The notes under the pieces were generated by a model. The model saw only the letters and a list, made by a program, of their open reading frames with translations, searched no databases and had not been told where the DNA came from. Shown piece by piece: positions 1-23,660 of a DNA stretch of 64,000 bases. The number at the start of each line of letters is the position of its first letter. The first letter of the stretch is position 1. A program made the translations under genes and the position numbers. Source of the stretch: Chrysomallon squamiferum (Eukaryota; Mollusca; Gastropoda; Neomphalida; Peltospiridae); the NCBI GenBank assembly GCA_012295275.1, contig CM022670.1, forward strand, positions 5,364,142 through 5,428,141. Reading direction: 5' to 3'.

Positions 1-307
1 TACTATCATGAAACTCTCCGTTTTATTTATTCGATCGGACATCCGTCTAATGACTTTAGTGTCAGAAATAATTATGTTAATGACGATTGACTGACATGAT
101 GTTGTTTTTGGTAATGGAGTCCTTTGAAATCGACACATTTTAATAAACTGATGCCTCGCTCCGTTATTTTAACCTACTTCCGAGTATCAGTGAATTCTAG
201 CGGTTTTATGTAACAATAATACTTTTGTAATAATAATATATATAGGTAATTATGTGTATAATAATACTAATGTAATTGTAAATTTCAAAAAATCCAATTA
301 CAGCAAC

Positions 308-308
<1 letters not shown>

Positions 309-385
<77 letters not shown>

Positions 386-419
386 GTGTGTGTGTGTGTG
401 TGTGTGTCTGTGTGTCTGT
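309..419. repeat. (TC)n then (TG)n microsatellite
   Basis: An uninterrupted TC run of about 70 bp passes into an interrupted TG run of about 40 bp. The flanking bases 1-308 and 420-723 are AT-rich and I see no gene in them. Confidence 0.95.
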
Positions 420-723
420 TTCTTTGAGTTCTGTAGATAGACGTAAATTACATGTGTGAGAACTGAAACCAGTTTTATTCCAAATGAAGGTTGATAATGA
501 AATTCAAGTGTCGCTACAAAAAACTTTATTCATAAATGTTAAATTGTTAGTATTAACATATACACGTATATTATTTTATCTGTTCTGTATCTTAGGCGTG
601 AAAATTAAAATATTATTAAAAATAAAAATATTTTTAACGATAAAATGATAGGGATACTAAAATAAAATAATTTAAAAATAGTATAAAAAAAATTGGTCGA
701 CCGCCAGAGTCCGACTTGCTTTG

Positions 724-796
724 TGCCGGAACCCGGGATTGAACCGGGGGCCTTTAGATCTTCAGTCTAACGCTCTCCCAACTGAGCTATTCCGGC
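724..796 (-). tRNA. tRNA-Phe (GAA), copy 1
   Basis: The 73-nt cloverleaf has acceptor stem GCCGGAA/TTCCGGC, D-arm GCTC/GAGC, anticodon loop CTGAAGA (anticodon GAA), T-arm CCCGG-TTCAATC-CCGGG and discriminator A73. No intron is present and CCA is not encoded. The 3' trailer carries one change (CACAAAGC for CACAGAGC) that breaks a pair in the trailer hairpin. A T8 run follows. Its upstream flank matches that of the copy at 32716. Confidence 0.97.
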
Positions 797-1318
797 CGAC
801 AATTTTACATGCTACGCTTGATGACCACATGGACACATTAATCGTGATATAATTTAAAAGCGTTGACTGTAAAATTATACTTATACTATACCCCACAAAA
901 CAATAGTTTTATCTTTATTTATTTATTATTACTTTTTAAATTTGCAAGTTTATATATTTTATCATGTGTCACAATAATAAGAAATAACATAAATTTAAAA
1001 TCTATATTAATCTTTTTAACATTTCTAAATTGAAAACAGTTTTCAAAAAGTCGGTCGTTTCAGAACAAAAATGAATTATCACTTCAGTATGTCATATAAT
1101 CATAATTTTTCCGGACTTCCATGTGTTCATGCTAGTTAAAATAACACTACTTCACATTCCACACAGCACTTCAGTCAGTCTTACACTATTTAAGCTTGTA
1201 TCACTGGTATATTTTTGATATAGCATTTTTAGTACACTTGTACATAAAATCGAGTAGGAACGCAAACAACATAAAATAAACAAAAACATTGTCGACCGCC
1301 AGAGTCCGACTTGCTCTG

Positions 1319-1391
1319 TGCCGGAACCCGGGATTGAACCGGGGGCCTTTAGATCTTCAGTCTAACGCTCTCCCAACTGAGCTATTCCGGC
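1319..1391 (-). tRNA. tRNA-Phe (GAA), copy 2
   Basis: The sequence is identical to the consensus 73-nt tRNA-Phe of this window. The trailer is of the CGACAAT type, followed by GTTTTT as the expected Pol III stop. The upstream flank matches the copies at 39101, 40329 and 41357 (the AAAGGGTTGAGTAACTA segment). The downstream flank matches the copy at 31775. Confidence 0.97.
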
Positions 1392-2326
1392 CGACAATTC
1401 ATTTTGCCGTTTATAGTTACTCAACCCTTTGAAAAACTATAATTTTTTCCCCCTCTCATGTAGTAATATAACAATAAACTTATGATAAGCACTGTGATAG
1501 GTTTTGTTTTTTTAGGTCTAAATCGGCAAATTTCAGATTTATTTATTTTGTCTGTATAAAATTTATTATTGCCCAAACATCAGTATCTGTTGTTATAATC
1601 TTTATATCTCTAGGAATCCTTTGTTTATTTGTTTGTTTATTTATTTTATTTTGTGTTGTTTTTTACACACATTTTTATATTGAGTTAATTCAGTGAATAA
1701 TCTCATCATCACTATTATTACATTCATTTATGAAACAGCTTAGAAACAACCATAGCAAGTTATTTTCAACATAAATAATTGCAATAATCAAATAATAAAG
1801 GTTACATTTTGTAAAATTATCTTAATCTTAACAAGTCGTCCATAAAATAAATGCTTTAAAAATAAAGTTGCAAGATATTATTGAATATAAACAGCAGTAA
1901 GTAGATACAAATTGTTATTATTACTATCATCATCATTATTATTATTTTATTTTAAAAAGAAAAAGAAGAAAATAATAATAAAAATTAATATTTCTGGAAG
2001 GCTGATTTGAACTCGAATACGTATAAACTTAACAATTAAAATGAAACAATGGAATTCTTCAAAATAATCGTTTGTACTGTACCATGATCTTTCCGACTTC
2101 CATGTGTTCACGAAGTCAGGATAACTATCACGCTATTTAATATAGCACTACTTTACATTCCACACAGCACTTCAGTCAGTGTGACGTAGAACAAGTGCAT
2201 TTCAATTCGCTCTTCTGTTTATAACTGTTTTTGACATCAGTATAAATTTAATATTTTTTTTAAAGTTATAAAGAAAGGAAAACAAAAATAAAAAATTGGT
2301 CGACCGCCAGAGTCCGACTTGCTCTG

Positions 2327-2399
2327 TGCCGGAACCCGGGATTGAACCGGGGGCCTTTAGATCTTCAGTCTAACGCTCTCCCAACTGAGCTATTCCGGC
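2327..2399 (-). tRNA. tRNA-Phe (GAA), copy 3
   Basis: This is a consensus 73-nt tRNA-Phe with a trailer of the CGACCAAT type and a T6 run. Both flanks match the copy at 38131, making these two the clearest whole-unit paralogues between the arms. The upstream flank alone also matches the copy at 30792. Confidence 0.97.
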
Positions 2400-3631
2400 C
2401 GACAATTGCGTAGATCTGTATTTAATATTTGCTTTGACGGAAGCGATAATAATATGTAGATTTATTATTTGTAAGCACATTATTTATTTATTTATTTATT
2501 GTAAATTTTATATTCAGAATATATATTTAATACAATTTACAAAATATAATTTACACCATATTTTATTCATAATATATATTCTACAATCATAGTAATAATG
2601 CAATCCCATTAAATACGAATTTGTCTATTAGAAATACTGGTGTTATAACAATCGGAATTTCAGACTCTAATATTGTCTTTTAAATTTAATTTAATTAATA
2701 ATGATCATTTTATTGTGCGTAAAACACACAACAAATGATGCATATCCCAACTTCATATAACAGTTTTCTGTTAAAACCACTGAATTGCACATTAATATAA
2801 TTATTATAACTTATATAAAAATAATTCATTGGATTTGAAAATAATAATAATAATACACAAGGAATGATGTTTCAAGGATAACAACTGACAAAAAGAATAT
2901 CTAATAACAATATACTGAGACATTCTGCTCAGACGGATGTATAGATGGACATGTTTTTCACTTCATGATTTCACCTTTAAAACTATTCACACCATAAGCT
3001 TCGTAACAGACTCGAAATAAAGAAAAGTCAAATGATTACATAGCAGTCAGCACTGATGAGTGAGTTATTATTATTATTATTATTAGTAGTAGTAGTAGTA
3101 GTAGTAGTAGTATTTTGACAACGAATGATCAGTATCTGAGTATGTCTCGTAATTAACAACAGAAATAAACAATATAGCAAAATGACAATTTATCATTCTG
3201 TCAAAAGTTTTTGCTGTATATTTCGAATCACGAATACTTGTCATCAATGAGTTTTTCAATACGGAATATTTTGTTATTATTGTGTAAACTGTGATATACC
3301 AGATGATAACGTTATAGCTAGTACTGTTCAGCAGTCTGTACGTGGAACGCAATTCTAGGTTTAAGAGAGAAGCACACATTTAACAGCAACATGGCGCCGG
3401 AACAGTCTCTTTGTAATGTCCATGTGACGTCATCAAATGATTTTACTGTTTCAAATTAAATTAAATCAAAAAGAAATATTCCGCGATTACAAAATCCGAC
3501 GTCTCAATTTAAAACCGAAAACCATCAAGAAAGAAAGAAAACAAAAATGAAGAAGTCAAAAAATATATATAATATAATATCTGTGTTTAAGAAAAAAAAA
3601 TTGGTCGACCGCCAGAGTCCGACTTGCTCTG

Positions 3632-4195
3632 TGCCGGAACCCGGGATTGAACCGGGGGCCTTTAGATCTTCAGTCTAACGCTTTTTTTTTTTTTTTTTTT
3701 TATCTTTATTAGTATAATCACCAGTTGTACACAATTAAAATAACATTACAGCTGTAAATAACAATAACAAAAACTATTTCCTCTCACACACTCAGTCACA
3801 CTCAGTCACACTCACATGCATGCATACTTATTTATTCGGAATATTCATATATATTTACAGTATTTTATAGTATTAATTCTTTTATCCATTTCCATGATTT
3901 ATCTATATTGATTATTTATAGCTTTCCAAAGGATATTTGAAAATAAGTATGTCATCTTTTAGTTCTAGAAAAATATTGTTCTTAACATATTTGTTAATAA
4001 AAATTGAAAGTTTGTTTTGAATACGATATTGATTTAGAATGATTTTAAAGCACTGATACATATAATTTCTAAAAAATTGTATTATATTGATATTTGTTCC
4101 TTTCATTTGAGCTATTACACGCCTTTTGAACACTGTTATTCTATAAATTGAAAGAATAATATTAATAAATTCTCTCCCAACTGAGCTATTCCGGC
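3632..4195 (-). pseudogene. tRNA-Phe (GAA), copy 4, split by an insertion
   Basis: The 3' 49 nt of the tRNA lie at 3632-3680 and the 5' 24 nt at 4172-4195. Together they make exactly the 73-nt consensus, but 489 bp of foreign sequence sit between them within the region 5' of the anticodon stem. The A box and B box are therefore too far apart for a normal Pol III promoter and the transcript could not fold. The conserved leader, the trailer and a T9 run remain on the two sides. The break is otherwise clean, which suggests a recent insertion into a previously intact gene. Confidence 0.9.
3683..4171 (-). mobile_element. 5'-truncated non-LTR retroelement fragment inside tRNA copy 4
   Basis: The insert begins on the plus strand with a long T run (so poly(A) at its minus-strand 3' end) preceded by an AATAAAGATA signal-like stretch. 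It is flanked by a possible 2-bp duplication (CT at 3681-3682 and 4172-4173). On the minus strand it holds a 73-codon open frame (3912-4133), rich in N, I, K and F, ending before an AT-rich 3' region. This layout fits the 3' end of a LINE or another poly(A)-tailed retrotransposed sequence. I do not recognise a diagnostic protein motif, so the family is unassigned; a retrocopied transcript is the main alternative. Confidence 0.55.
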
Positions 4196-4339
4196 CGACA
4201 ATTTGGTGTTTTCTGTTTAGTCACTGCCTCTAAATGTATAATATTTTAATTATCATAATCCTTTAAAACGAATGTATTGAGTTTGAAGAAACTAATAAAA
4301 ACAATTAAAAATAATAATAACAATAAGTAAATCATACAC

Positions 4340-4358
4340 GAATAAATAAATAAAAATA

Positions 4359-4450
<92 letters not shown>
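4340..4450. repeat. (AAAT)n then (AAT)n microsatellite
   Basis: Tetranucleotide AAAT repeats pass into a run of AAT triplets inside the spacer between tRNA copies 5 and 4. The paralogous spacer of the plus arm has TTTA/TTA repeats at 33371-33442. Confidence 0.9.
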
Positions 4451-4452
<2 letters not shown>

Positions 4453-4882
4453 TCTTCAAATTCGGAGCTTGGTAACAAGCCTGGATGTATGAAGAAAAGT
4501 GCTTTGTATCGGATACTACAGACTGTTAAATGGTTCAGTTTCAGAATATTTTATGTACAGTGGATGTATAAAGTACTACCTGATCGACTCCTAATTTCAA
4601 TAACACTTCTGATGTGCTGCAATATATCTTGAAACAGTTAAGTTTAAAATAAAAGCCCGAATCTATGGTCAAGATGGCTTCGAAACAACGTGGTCCAAAT
4701 GACGTGATCAGAACTGGATTACGTGTATTATGTTCGTTTCATTTTATATAATACAAAATGTTATTTTTCAAAAACTATTTCAAGTAACAACAATATAACA
4801 CTCGTAAAAGAATATACAAAAATAATAATAGAAGAAAACAAACAAAAACAATTGGTCGACCGCCAGAGTCCGACTTGCTCTG

Positions 4883-4955
4883 TGCCGGAACCCGGGATTG
4901 AACCGGGGGCCTTTAGATCTTCAGTCTAACGCTCTCCCAACTGAGCTATTCCGGC
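4883..4955 (-). tRNA. tRNA-Phe (GAA), copy 5
   Basis: This consensus 73-nt tRNA-Phe is the innermost unit of the left arm, nearest the protein gene. The trailer is of the CGACCAATT type followed by GTTTTT. Its upstream flank (4956-5540) matches that of the copy at 29442. Its downstream flank matches that of the copy at 32716, so the two flanks have different partners. Confidence 0.97.
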
Positions 4956-5280
4956 CGACAATTTCACAAGTCATTTCCGGTCACTTACTGTGATTGCTAC
5001 TTAATCGTTTAATAATTTTCTAAAGAAAATGTGGACCTCTCCTGTCTATGACGTGCCTTCTGATTTGTTCGTGACAGTATAAACAGACCCACAATTCCTG
5101 GTGATTATGACGTCTTAGACATGTCAAATCAAGGTCAAAACGACCCGTTCCCGGTATCCGTATTTCCAGTAACAAATATCCTGACATTTAGTGTTCCAAA
5201 TCTGATTAATGCAACAAGACAGAAATACTCGTAATATCAGTTTCCTCTTTTCAAGATCATTTTTATGTAGGATATTATTA

Positions 5281-5317
5281 TTATTGCTATTATTGTTATT
5301 ATTATTATTATTATTAT

Positions 5318-5377
<60 letters not shown>

Positions 5378-5400
5378 CAGCAGTAGTAGTAATAGTATAT
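5281..5400. repeat. (ATT)n/(AGT)n compound microsatellite
   Basis: TTA triplets are followed by a long AGT run. The reversed paralogue (ACT then AAT) lies at 29020-29112, so the same compound repeat sat in the ancestral spacer. The predicted poly-Leu/poly-Val frames through it are artefacts. Confidence 0.95.
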
Positions 5401-5540
5401 TTAATTTTATTTTATTTTTATTATTACTTTTTTATTATTATTACTTGTATTATTTTCATTATCTTGTTTTTCTTCTAAATTGGCTAATACTGGTGGTGAA
5501 GAGGAATAATAAATAGTACGTTTATAAATTACATATGTGT

Positions 5541-6510
5541 GTGTGTGTGTGTATATACATATAAACACAGACACAAATACACACACACACAGACACAGAT
5601 ACATAAACACACACTCATATATATATATATACAGATAGAGATATAGATGTGTAGATACAACACTGACTCTTCTGTTTAGCCCGCGGGTACCTGAGTCGTG
5701 AGCCAGTTATTACAGTCCCTGGACTCAGAGCTCTGTCTGCCATTTAATAAAGACCTGATTGAGAGCCCTGAGTCGTTTTCCTGTTTATTGATGGCCTGAT
5801 TCGATTAATTTGACAAACTCAACCTCCGTGTATTTCTGACAGGCCTGTCGATCTGCCGGCATTAACAAATAATCATGTCGGCGTTTATTTATTGGGTGAT
5901 CTATCAGAAATACATTTTCGAATAACGTGCGAAAGACTGCCGCTGATTTGCGTTCGTCGAAATATAATTATAAAGATTTTTTTTCTTTTTGTCTGATTTT
6001 ATTTTATTATGACAAAAGGATGTATGGGAGGACCACGAGTTGATGAATAAGGTTTTTTTATCAGAAAGAAATGTATGTAGCGACTGCCACTTATTCATAT
6101 TCGTTGATAAATATATTTTTGTGGTAAATAGATGTGGGAGAAAACTGCCACTCTTTGAAGCTGGTAGAAAAAAATTAATAAATTGGCTTTGATGATTGTA
6201 GTGAGGTTTATTATGGTACATTGAATCATGTTTTATGACAAAGTAAAGAATAGGAGGACTGACACTTCTTAACCAGGTGATAAAATATTGATGTTTATTA
6301 TTTTATATACCTTAGATACATTTTTACATATACAGACGTACAATGATATATATCAATGTCATCCATACACAGAGCTAACGTATGAAAAAAAATACATGCG
6401 TAAGAGAATTATCACTGATTCGTTCTGCTGATGATAATACATGTATCTCATGTAACTTAACGATGCATAAGAGAGCTGCCACTGAGGAAATTATACTTTT
6501 TTTAAATTAC

Positions 6511-6516
<6 letters not shown>
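5541..6516. other. Interval without a recognised gene
   Basis: It begins with TG, CA and TA dinucleotide tracts (about 5538-5640). A more complex stretch at 5670-5880 with higher GC follows, then AT-rich sequence. No reading frame here has splice signals or composition that I can support. It marks the end of the left array arm. Confidence 0.6.
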
Positions 6517-6778
<262 letters not shown>

Positions 6779-6864
6779 ACAAACGTGATAGTTCTGTCTG
6801 AGATAGGATTTCAGATACGATAACGGTTTATTTGACTTGATGCGCTGCTGTGATGGTGATGTGT

Positions 6865-6875
6865 TATATAAATAG
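6865..6875 (+). promoter_or_regulatory. TATA-box-like sequence
   Basis: TATATAAATAG lies 34 bp upstream of the ATG at 6909. It fits the TATAWAWR consensus, but a start this close would leave almost no 5' UTR. AT-rich DNA produces such matches often. Weak evidence. Confidence 0.2.
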
Positions 6876-6908
6876 ACCATTGACTTCATCGACAACGGTC
6901 CTGTCACA

Positions 6909-7191
6909 ATGTCGAGTGATACGGGAAGATTGCTCTGTAATTGCCCGGATGATCAGGTAATACAGGTGTTGTATTTACGACCAGGTAATTTTCTGCCAAT
7001 CTATCATACAGAAGATGTCGACGGAACAAACGGAATCACCATGAAAACGTCTTGTTTAGATATTTTAACCATCAATAAGAAGAGACTGATATCGGCGATG
7101 TCGGAGCATTATAGGGGCCGCGTTAATGATTATATGCAGATGTTTCTGCCTGTTATTGAGTACGTGCGTGTGTATGTACCTGTGTTTGGGT
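6909..7191 (+). CDS. Candidate upstream exon of the Cys-rich gene
   Basis: An open frame runs from an ATG at 6909 and continues past a donor-like GTAAGTGCG at 7192. The frame contains a CLDILTINK segment that resembles CLEFHRKNN and CLSYIKEDEN in later exons of the gene (14588 and 17202). In the first of those the segment is likewise followed after about 20-30 residues by a DLC motif; here DLC is in the exon at 8275. That favours a real coding exon of a repeated domain. Against it, joining position 7191 to 8275 would create a TGA, so another donor (for example after the C at 7169) or another exon would be needed. There is no signal peptide, so the true N-terminus must lie elsewhere. Both ends are uncertain. 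Confidence 0.35.
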
Positions 7192-7920
7192 GTAAGTGCG
7201 TGCGTGATGTTATTATATAACAGAAGTATGTATGCTTTATTTTTGTTGAACAGAAAAGGATTGTTTATGTAAAAGGAGGTGGGACTATGAAAACATGGGT
7301 GATATAAGCGGCGGATGGTGATGACAGTATTAGTGGGCGTATAATATTGATTGTCGTGAGAGAATTAAACTGTGTGTAATATGACTTGTGGTGTGAATGT
7401 AAGTGGGTTAGTGATAATCACATTTATCTGACTTGTCAGTCATCTTCAGTTGTTCATTTCAATACAAAAATGTCTAACACTACACTGTTATTTATTTATT
7501 TATTAAATAATTTTAAAAACAACAATATTAATAATAACAAAAACCGTAGTCGTAGTGTTGGTACAAATTGTAATGGTAATAATAGTAACAAAAACAACAA
7601 CAACCATAGCAGATGTAGTAGTAGTAGAACTAATAATAGCTATAATAGCAGTAGTACTAATAATAGTAACGGAAATCTTCATTGTAGTAATAGTAGTAAC
7701 AGTAATAACGGTGATCGTCATCATGATACTGTGATTCAGACGCGTGTGGTGGTTTCAGTGAGTAATGTTAAACTGATATACATCTAACAGAGTTACTGGT
7801 ATTTGTACAATCGATCATAATGTGTCACATACTCTGTTGCCGTTGGGATGTCTTCAAGAATTACAGAAGATTGATGACACTATTATGTGTGTGTGTGTGT
7901 GTGTGTGTTTATTTATGTGC

Positions 7921-7951
<31 letters not shown>

Positions 7952-8274
7952 TAGTAATAGTAATAATAATAATGGCATATATTGTATATATTCTGAAAGA
8001 TTTTCAAAAAATGTCCTTTTCAATAATAATTTAAGATCGGCATGTGATTATAAAATTTATATACCATACAAAAATGTTTAACTTCTGTTTTGTTTTGTTT
8101 TTATCGTGTAATTTATTTTGCTTTAATGTATGTTTGCCGTTTCACCACAGTTACAAAAGATATGTTCAGTACTGATAATCATGTTTTGTGTTTATTAGTT
8201 AGTTGTTCTAGCTAGTTGAAATCAAAGTGTTTGAGAGAAGAAAACATTTTGTATTTTCTGTTTTTCTATTTCAG
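7192..8274 (+). other. Intron or 5' flank rich in AAT/AAC/TG repeats
   Basis: It contains degenerate trinucleotide repeats (7500-7710), a (TG)n run (7886-7909) and an AAT run (7921-7975). The Asn/Ser-rich frame at 7386-7787 is produced by the triplet repeats and is not considered coding. The last 15 bases form a good polypyrimidine tract and AG before the exon at 8275. Confidence 0.6.
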
Positions 8275-20036
<11,762 letters not shown>

Positions 20037-23000
20037 TAGTGCACACAAACAAATATTAAAAATATTTTTCCCAGGACCGGATTTAAACATGATGAGGCTG
20101 CAAGCTTTAGGAAGGAAGCTACGGTGGCCCGATTTCACAAATATTAACTGCAAAACAAAACGCTGCGTTACAAAATGAACTTGATCGCTACGACTACGAA
20201 AACATTAAACTGTAGCCTGTTAAGCTCGTGTCTAAATCCGACCCTTACTATTTCCATGTGATCTACGATATGTACTCACTGTTTGAATATGCATGACATT
20301 GCGAAGAAGACGGTACTGCGCTGTTCATTTTTTAATTTATTTTTCCCCTTGGAATAGGTGCTAAAAGAAACCTGATTTAATAGAGATTAGCTGTGCGTAT
20401 TCTGTTGGGTTTTTTTTTTTTTTTTTTTTTTTTTATATTAAAGTTTAAAAGTATTGGTTTTCAATGAAAGATGGCCCGTTCCATAAATTTATTCAAAAGA
20501 TGGAGAACGAGTTACAGGCTTTGCATTTCAAACGGAGCAAATATTTGCTGATCACTAAGTGCCAAACTGCTTCTTTCCTTGTAGACAAACAGAAAATAAC
20601 GGGTGTAGTTCTATGTCCATATACATGTATTATATATATACTTATGTATGAAATAATACCCTTTTATAATTACCGTACTATATAGGTACATTAACAGTGT
20701 TTGAATGGTTTATAGAGACTTAATAGATTTAGTGACATGTATGTATGCAATAATATTGTTTCCTAGTGATGTAATGTAGATTTGCAATATTTTAATGGTT
20801 TATATAGATTTACTGTTACAGTAACCATTTATAGCTCCATGTACAAATATCCCTAAAGCCAATATGTGTATATGTGAAGGTTGTTTTATCATTATTACAG
20901 TTTCTGAATGCAATAATTATTTCTGTACAGATGTGTTAAAATAGCAGGTTAAAATATTTGTAAATATAATTATAGGAAAGCTTTCTGTGAATATGTCGCA
21001 AATAGAATTTATAAACAAGCATGCAGTCTGTTTCAAAATACCCATAATTCTAAAAGATCGGCTTTGTGGAAAATTGCAAGTGAGTAGTTAACTGACCAGT
21101 AAAATACTACAGAATGTATTTCTTTGAAAAAACTTGATACGTTCTGTTTATTATTGAGTTGTAGAGGTAACTTGAAGATTAACGATTATCTGAATGTAAT
21201 TGGTGAGTATTACTGTAAATTTAAAAAATATTTTTTCTAGATGAGAAGACATGCTAGTTTTTACAGAGATTTGTTTCTAGACAAAATTATTTACAATGAT
21301 GATCAAGAGAAGAGATTTCTTGAAATCTAAACACAACTGCATTTGTTTATACCTAAATTACTGTTTAACTCGAGCAGCTCTATCACAGAAAAGTTCAAAT
21401 TATCACTCAACTAAAATTACATTAGTAGCGTCAACGTTTTGACGTAAAACGCGACACAGTGAAAGCTATTCCTGCAGTGACGTAACAATATGTTTACTGT
21501 CATCACGTATTGATGCTATGCGATTGTACATTAATGTTTATATTGTAATGTAGATATCACTGCTACTGATTGGCCAGACGACATAACAACAAAAAGTAGT
21601 TGTTGGATATAATTACGTGCTTCACAACAGCTTGCTCTGATTAGCACGTTAATTTTTTTCAATTTTTTTTTCCATTTCCATATAATTTGTCTTACAATGT
21701 AATACACGTGTATATATAAACCATGACACTAACTACGAGAGATTACAGAAAACTAAATGTTTGTTTGAAATGTGTGTATATATATACTGTATATTACAAT
21801 ATATGAACGTAAATGTTAATCACTATATCAGATTATGATGAACTATATATTGTTGGATATGAATGTATTTGTATGTACTAAAAATGTATATGTTATTGTT
21901 AGCAGTCACTGTTTTTATGCAGAAATTTTATGACACAAAGTGCCGTTGCCTTTCTAGGATGTAACATAATTATGGTTGGCCATTAGGGTCATAATTTAGT
22001 ATTATTTATAGACACGAAAATACAAATTCATACGAATTTTATATCACGCATTTCCAAAAAAATTTAAATGCGTAAAAAAAAAATATAATAAAAAAATTTA
22101 AAAAAAAAAAAAATAAAATAAGAAAATACCGAATAAAAATAGATAGAGTAATTGTACTGATAAATATATATTAGTGGATAAAACTGTTTAGTTTATAAAC
22201 GCATGTCCCAAACAAAACAAAACAAAAAAGTGACAGGACAATCAATAATAACCAGGTGCTAAATTGATTTATAAAGTTCGAGCTGTCAATACGTACGTTT
22301 AATTTATACGATACGAATGGTTTCATACTATATTATGACCCGAATGGTCATCCATAGCAGAAAAAAAAAAAAAAACGAGATGAAGATGGAGGTTTACTGT
22401 ATATTTTAGTTCTGATAGAATGTAACAGAATTAGTATTGTTTATAGTACTAGTGTAACTAGATATGTTTGAAAATATTGTTAAAATTATGAATTTAATGA
22501 TTTTAGTAAACGTATAAGCAGTTTATTTTGAGGAAAAGAAATTTTGTGTAAATGTATGACTGGAATTAAAACAAATGAATTACAAATGTAAAATTATATT
22601 GTTTATCTACGACTGGTTATCGTATATCACTATTTTAAAGATATCGGTGTATTTATTAACTGTACGTTGAATTTCTTTTATTAATTTATTTATATCATTA
22701 GATATTTTTTTATTTATATCATTAGTTATTTTTTTATTTATATCATTAGTTATTTTTTTGTTTATACACTTACCCAGAATTTTTTTTTTATACATTATTA
22801 TTATTATTATTAAGTAAAATTTTATATTCAGTATATGTGTGTGAGTGTGTGTGTGATTTTTTTTATAAAGAACACTTTTAACATAATATTTTATTTATAC
22901 AAATCATTTAACTTAGAATCGAATTTTGAATGTTGATTAAGTGAACGTAACTGATGACAATATGTAATAAAATAATGATGTTTGACTGATGTTGAATGTG

Positions 23001-23225
23001 AAATAAATGGCGTTTATCATGTGTGAAATACAATATAAAAGATTATATGACAAGAATATTACTTTGCAATAACATCTTGAAGCAATATGTCTATTTTGTG
23101 AAATAAAAAAAAGAGAATTATTAATATACTGTAATAATATTTGTAAACTTGTGTACCACTGTTATGTTTCAAACGATGATAAAATATATGTTGGCATGTA
23201 AACTGTTTCTGTGTTGTTTATTAAA
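20037..23225 (+). other. Probable 3' UTR and downstream flank of the Cys-rich gene
   Basis: About 3.2 kb of AT-rich but mostly complex sequence follows the stop codon, with a T29 run near 20410-20433 and an A-rich block at 22070-22140. A 19-24-bp unit with TATATCATTAG is repeated three times at 22690-22755. AATAAA signals occur at several points (for example near 23003 and 23102), so the polyadenylation site cannot be fixed. The short frames here lack support. Confidence 0.45.
21620..21655. repeat. Dispersed 35-bp repeat, copy 1
   Basis: The segment TTCACAACAGCTTGCTCTGA and the following TTAGCACGTTAATT recur at 34074-34107 in the same orientation. Flanks differ. Confidence 0.7.
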
Positions 23226-23284
23226 AAGAAGAAGAAGAAGTGCATTGTAGAAATTGTAGAATTTGTACTGTTAGTAGCAGTAAC

Positions 23285-23318
<34 letters not shown>

Positions 23319-23660
23319 CAGTAACAGTAGTAGTAGTAGTAGTAGCAGTAGCAGATGCATATATTTTGATGATGATAGTAATAGGAGAGTAGTAGTTGTT
23401 ACAATAATAGTAGTAGTAGAAATCGATGTTGTGGTGGTAGTAGTAGCAGATGTATTGGTAGTATTAGCATAAATAACAGCAGTAATAATAGCATAAGTAG
23501 TAGTAGTAGTAGTGGCAGCAGTAGTAATAGTAATAATAGTATCAGCAGTAATATAACAGAGGTAGTACTAATAGTAATAATAGTAGTTGTAGTAATAGTT
23601 GTAGCAGTAGTAGTAGTAGTAGCAGCAGCAGCAACAGTAGGAGCAGTAATGTAACACATT
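23226..23660. repeat. Imperfect (AGT/AGC)n minisatellite-like tract
   Basis: About 430 bp of degenerate TAG/AGC/AAT triplets read as poly-Leu or Thr in other frames; none is considered coding. Confidence 0.9.

Larger units (their letters stand above)
1..5540 (-). repeat. Left arm of inverted tRNA-Phe array
   Basis: Five tRNA-Phe units all lie on the minus strand, separated by AT-rich spacers of about 0.5-1.3 kb. Read on the minus strand, the spacers match spacers in the plus-strand array at 27.5-41.5 kb. For example, 2400-3600 reversed matches 29530-30790, 1400-2770 reversed matches 37741-39100, and 4956-5540 reversed matches about 28740-29441. Paralogous segments differ by substitutions, small indels and microsatellite length, so they are not simple assembly copies. 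The left-hand 700 bp (before the first tRNA) has no clear partner in the window. Confidence 0.8.

Noticed and set aside
7386-7787. Asn/Ser-rich 133-codon frame
   Set aside because: Made by degenerate AAT/AAC/AGT triplets; no splice or domain support.
23399-23659. Thr/Leu-rich 86-codon minus-strand frame
   Set aside because: Produced by the AGT/AGC triplet tract.
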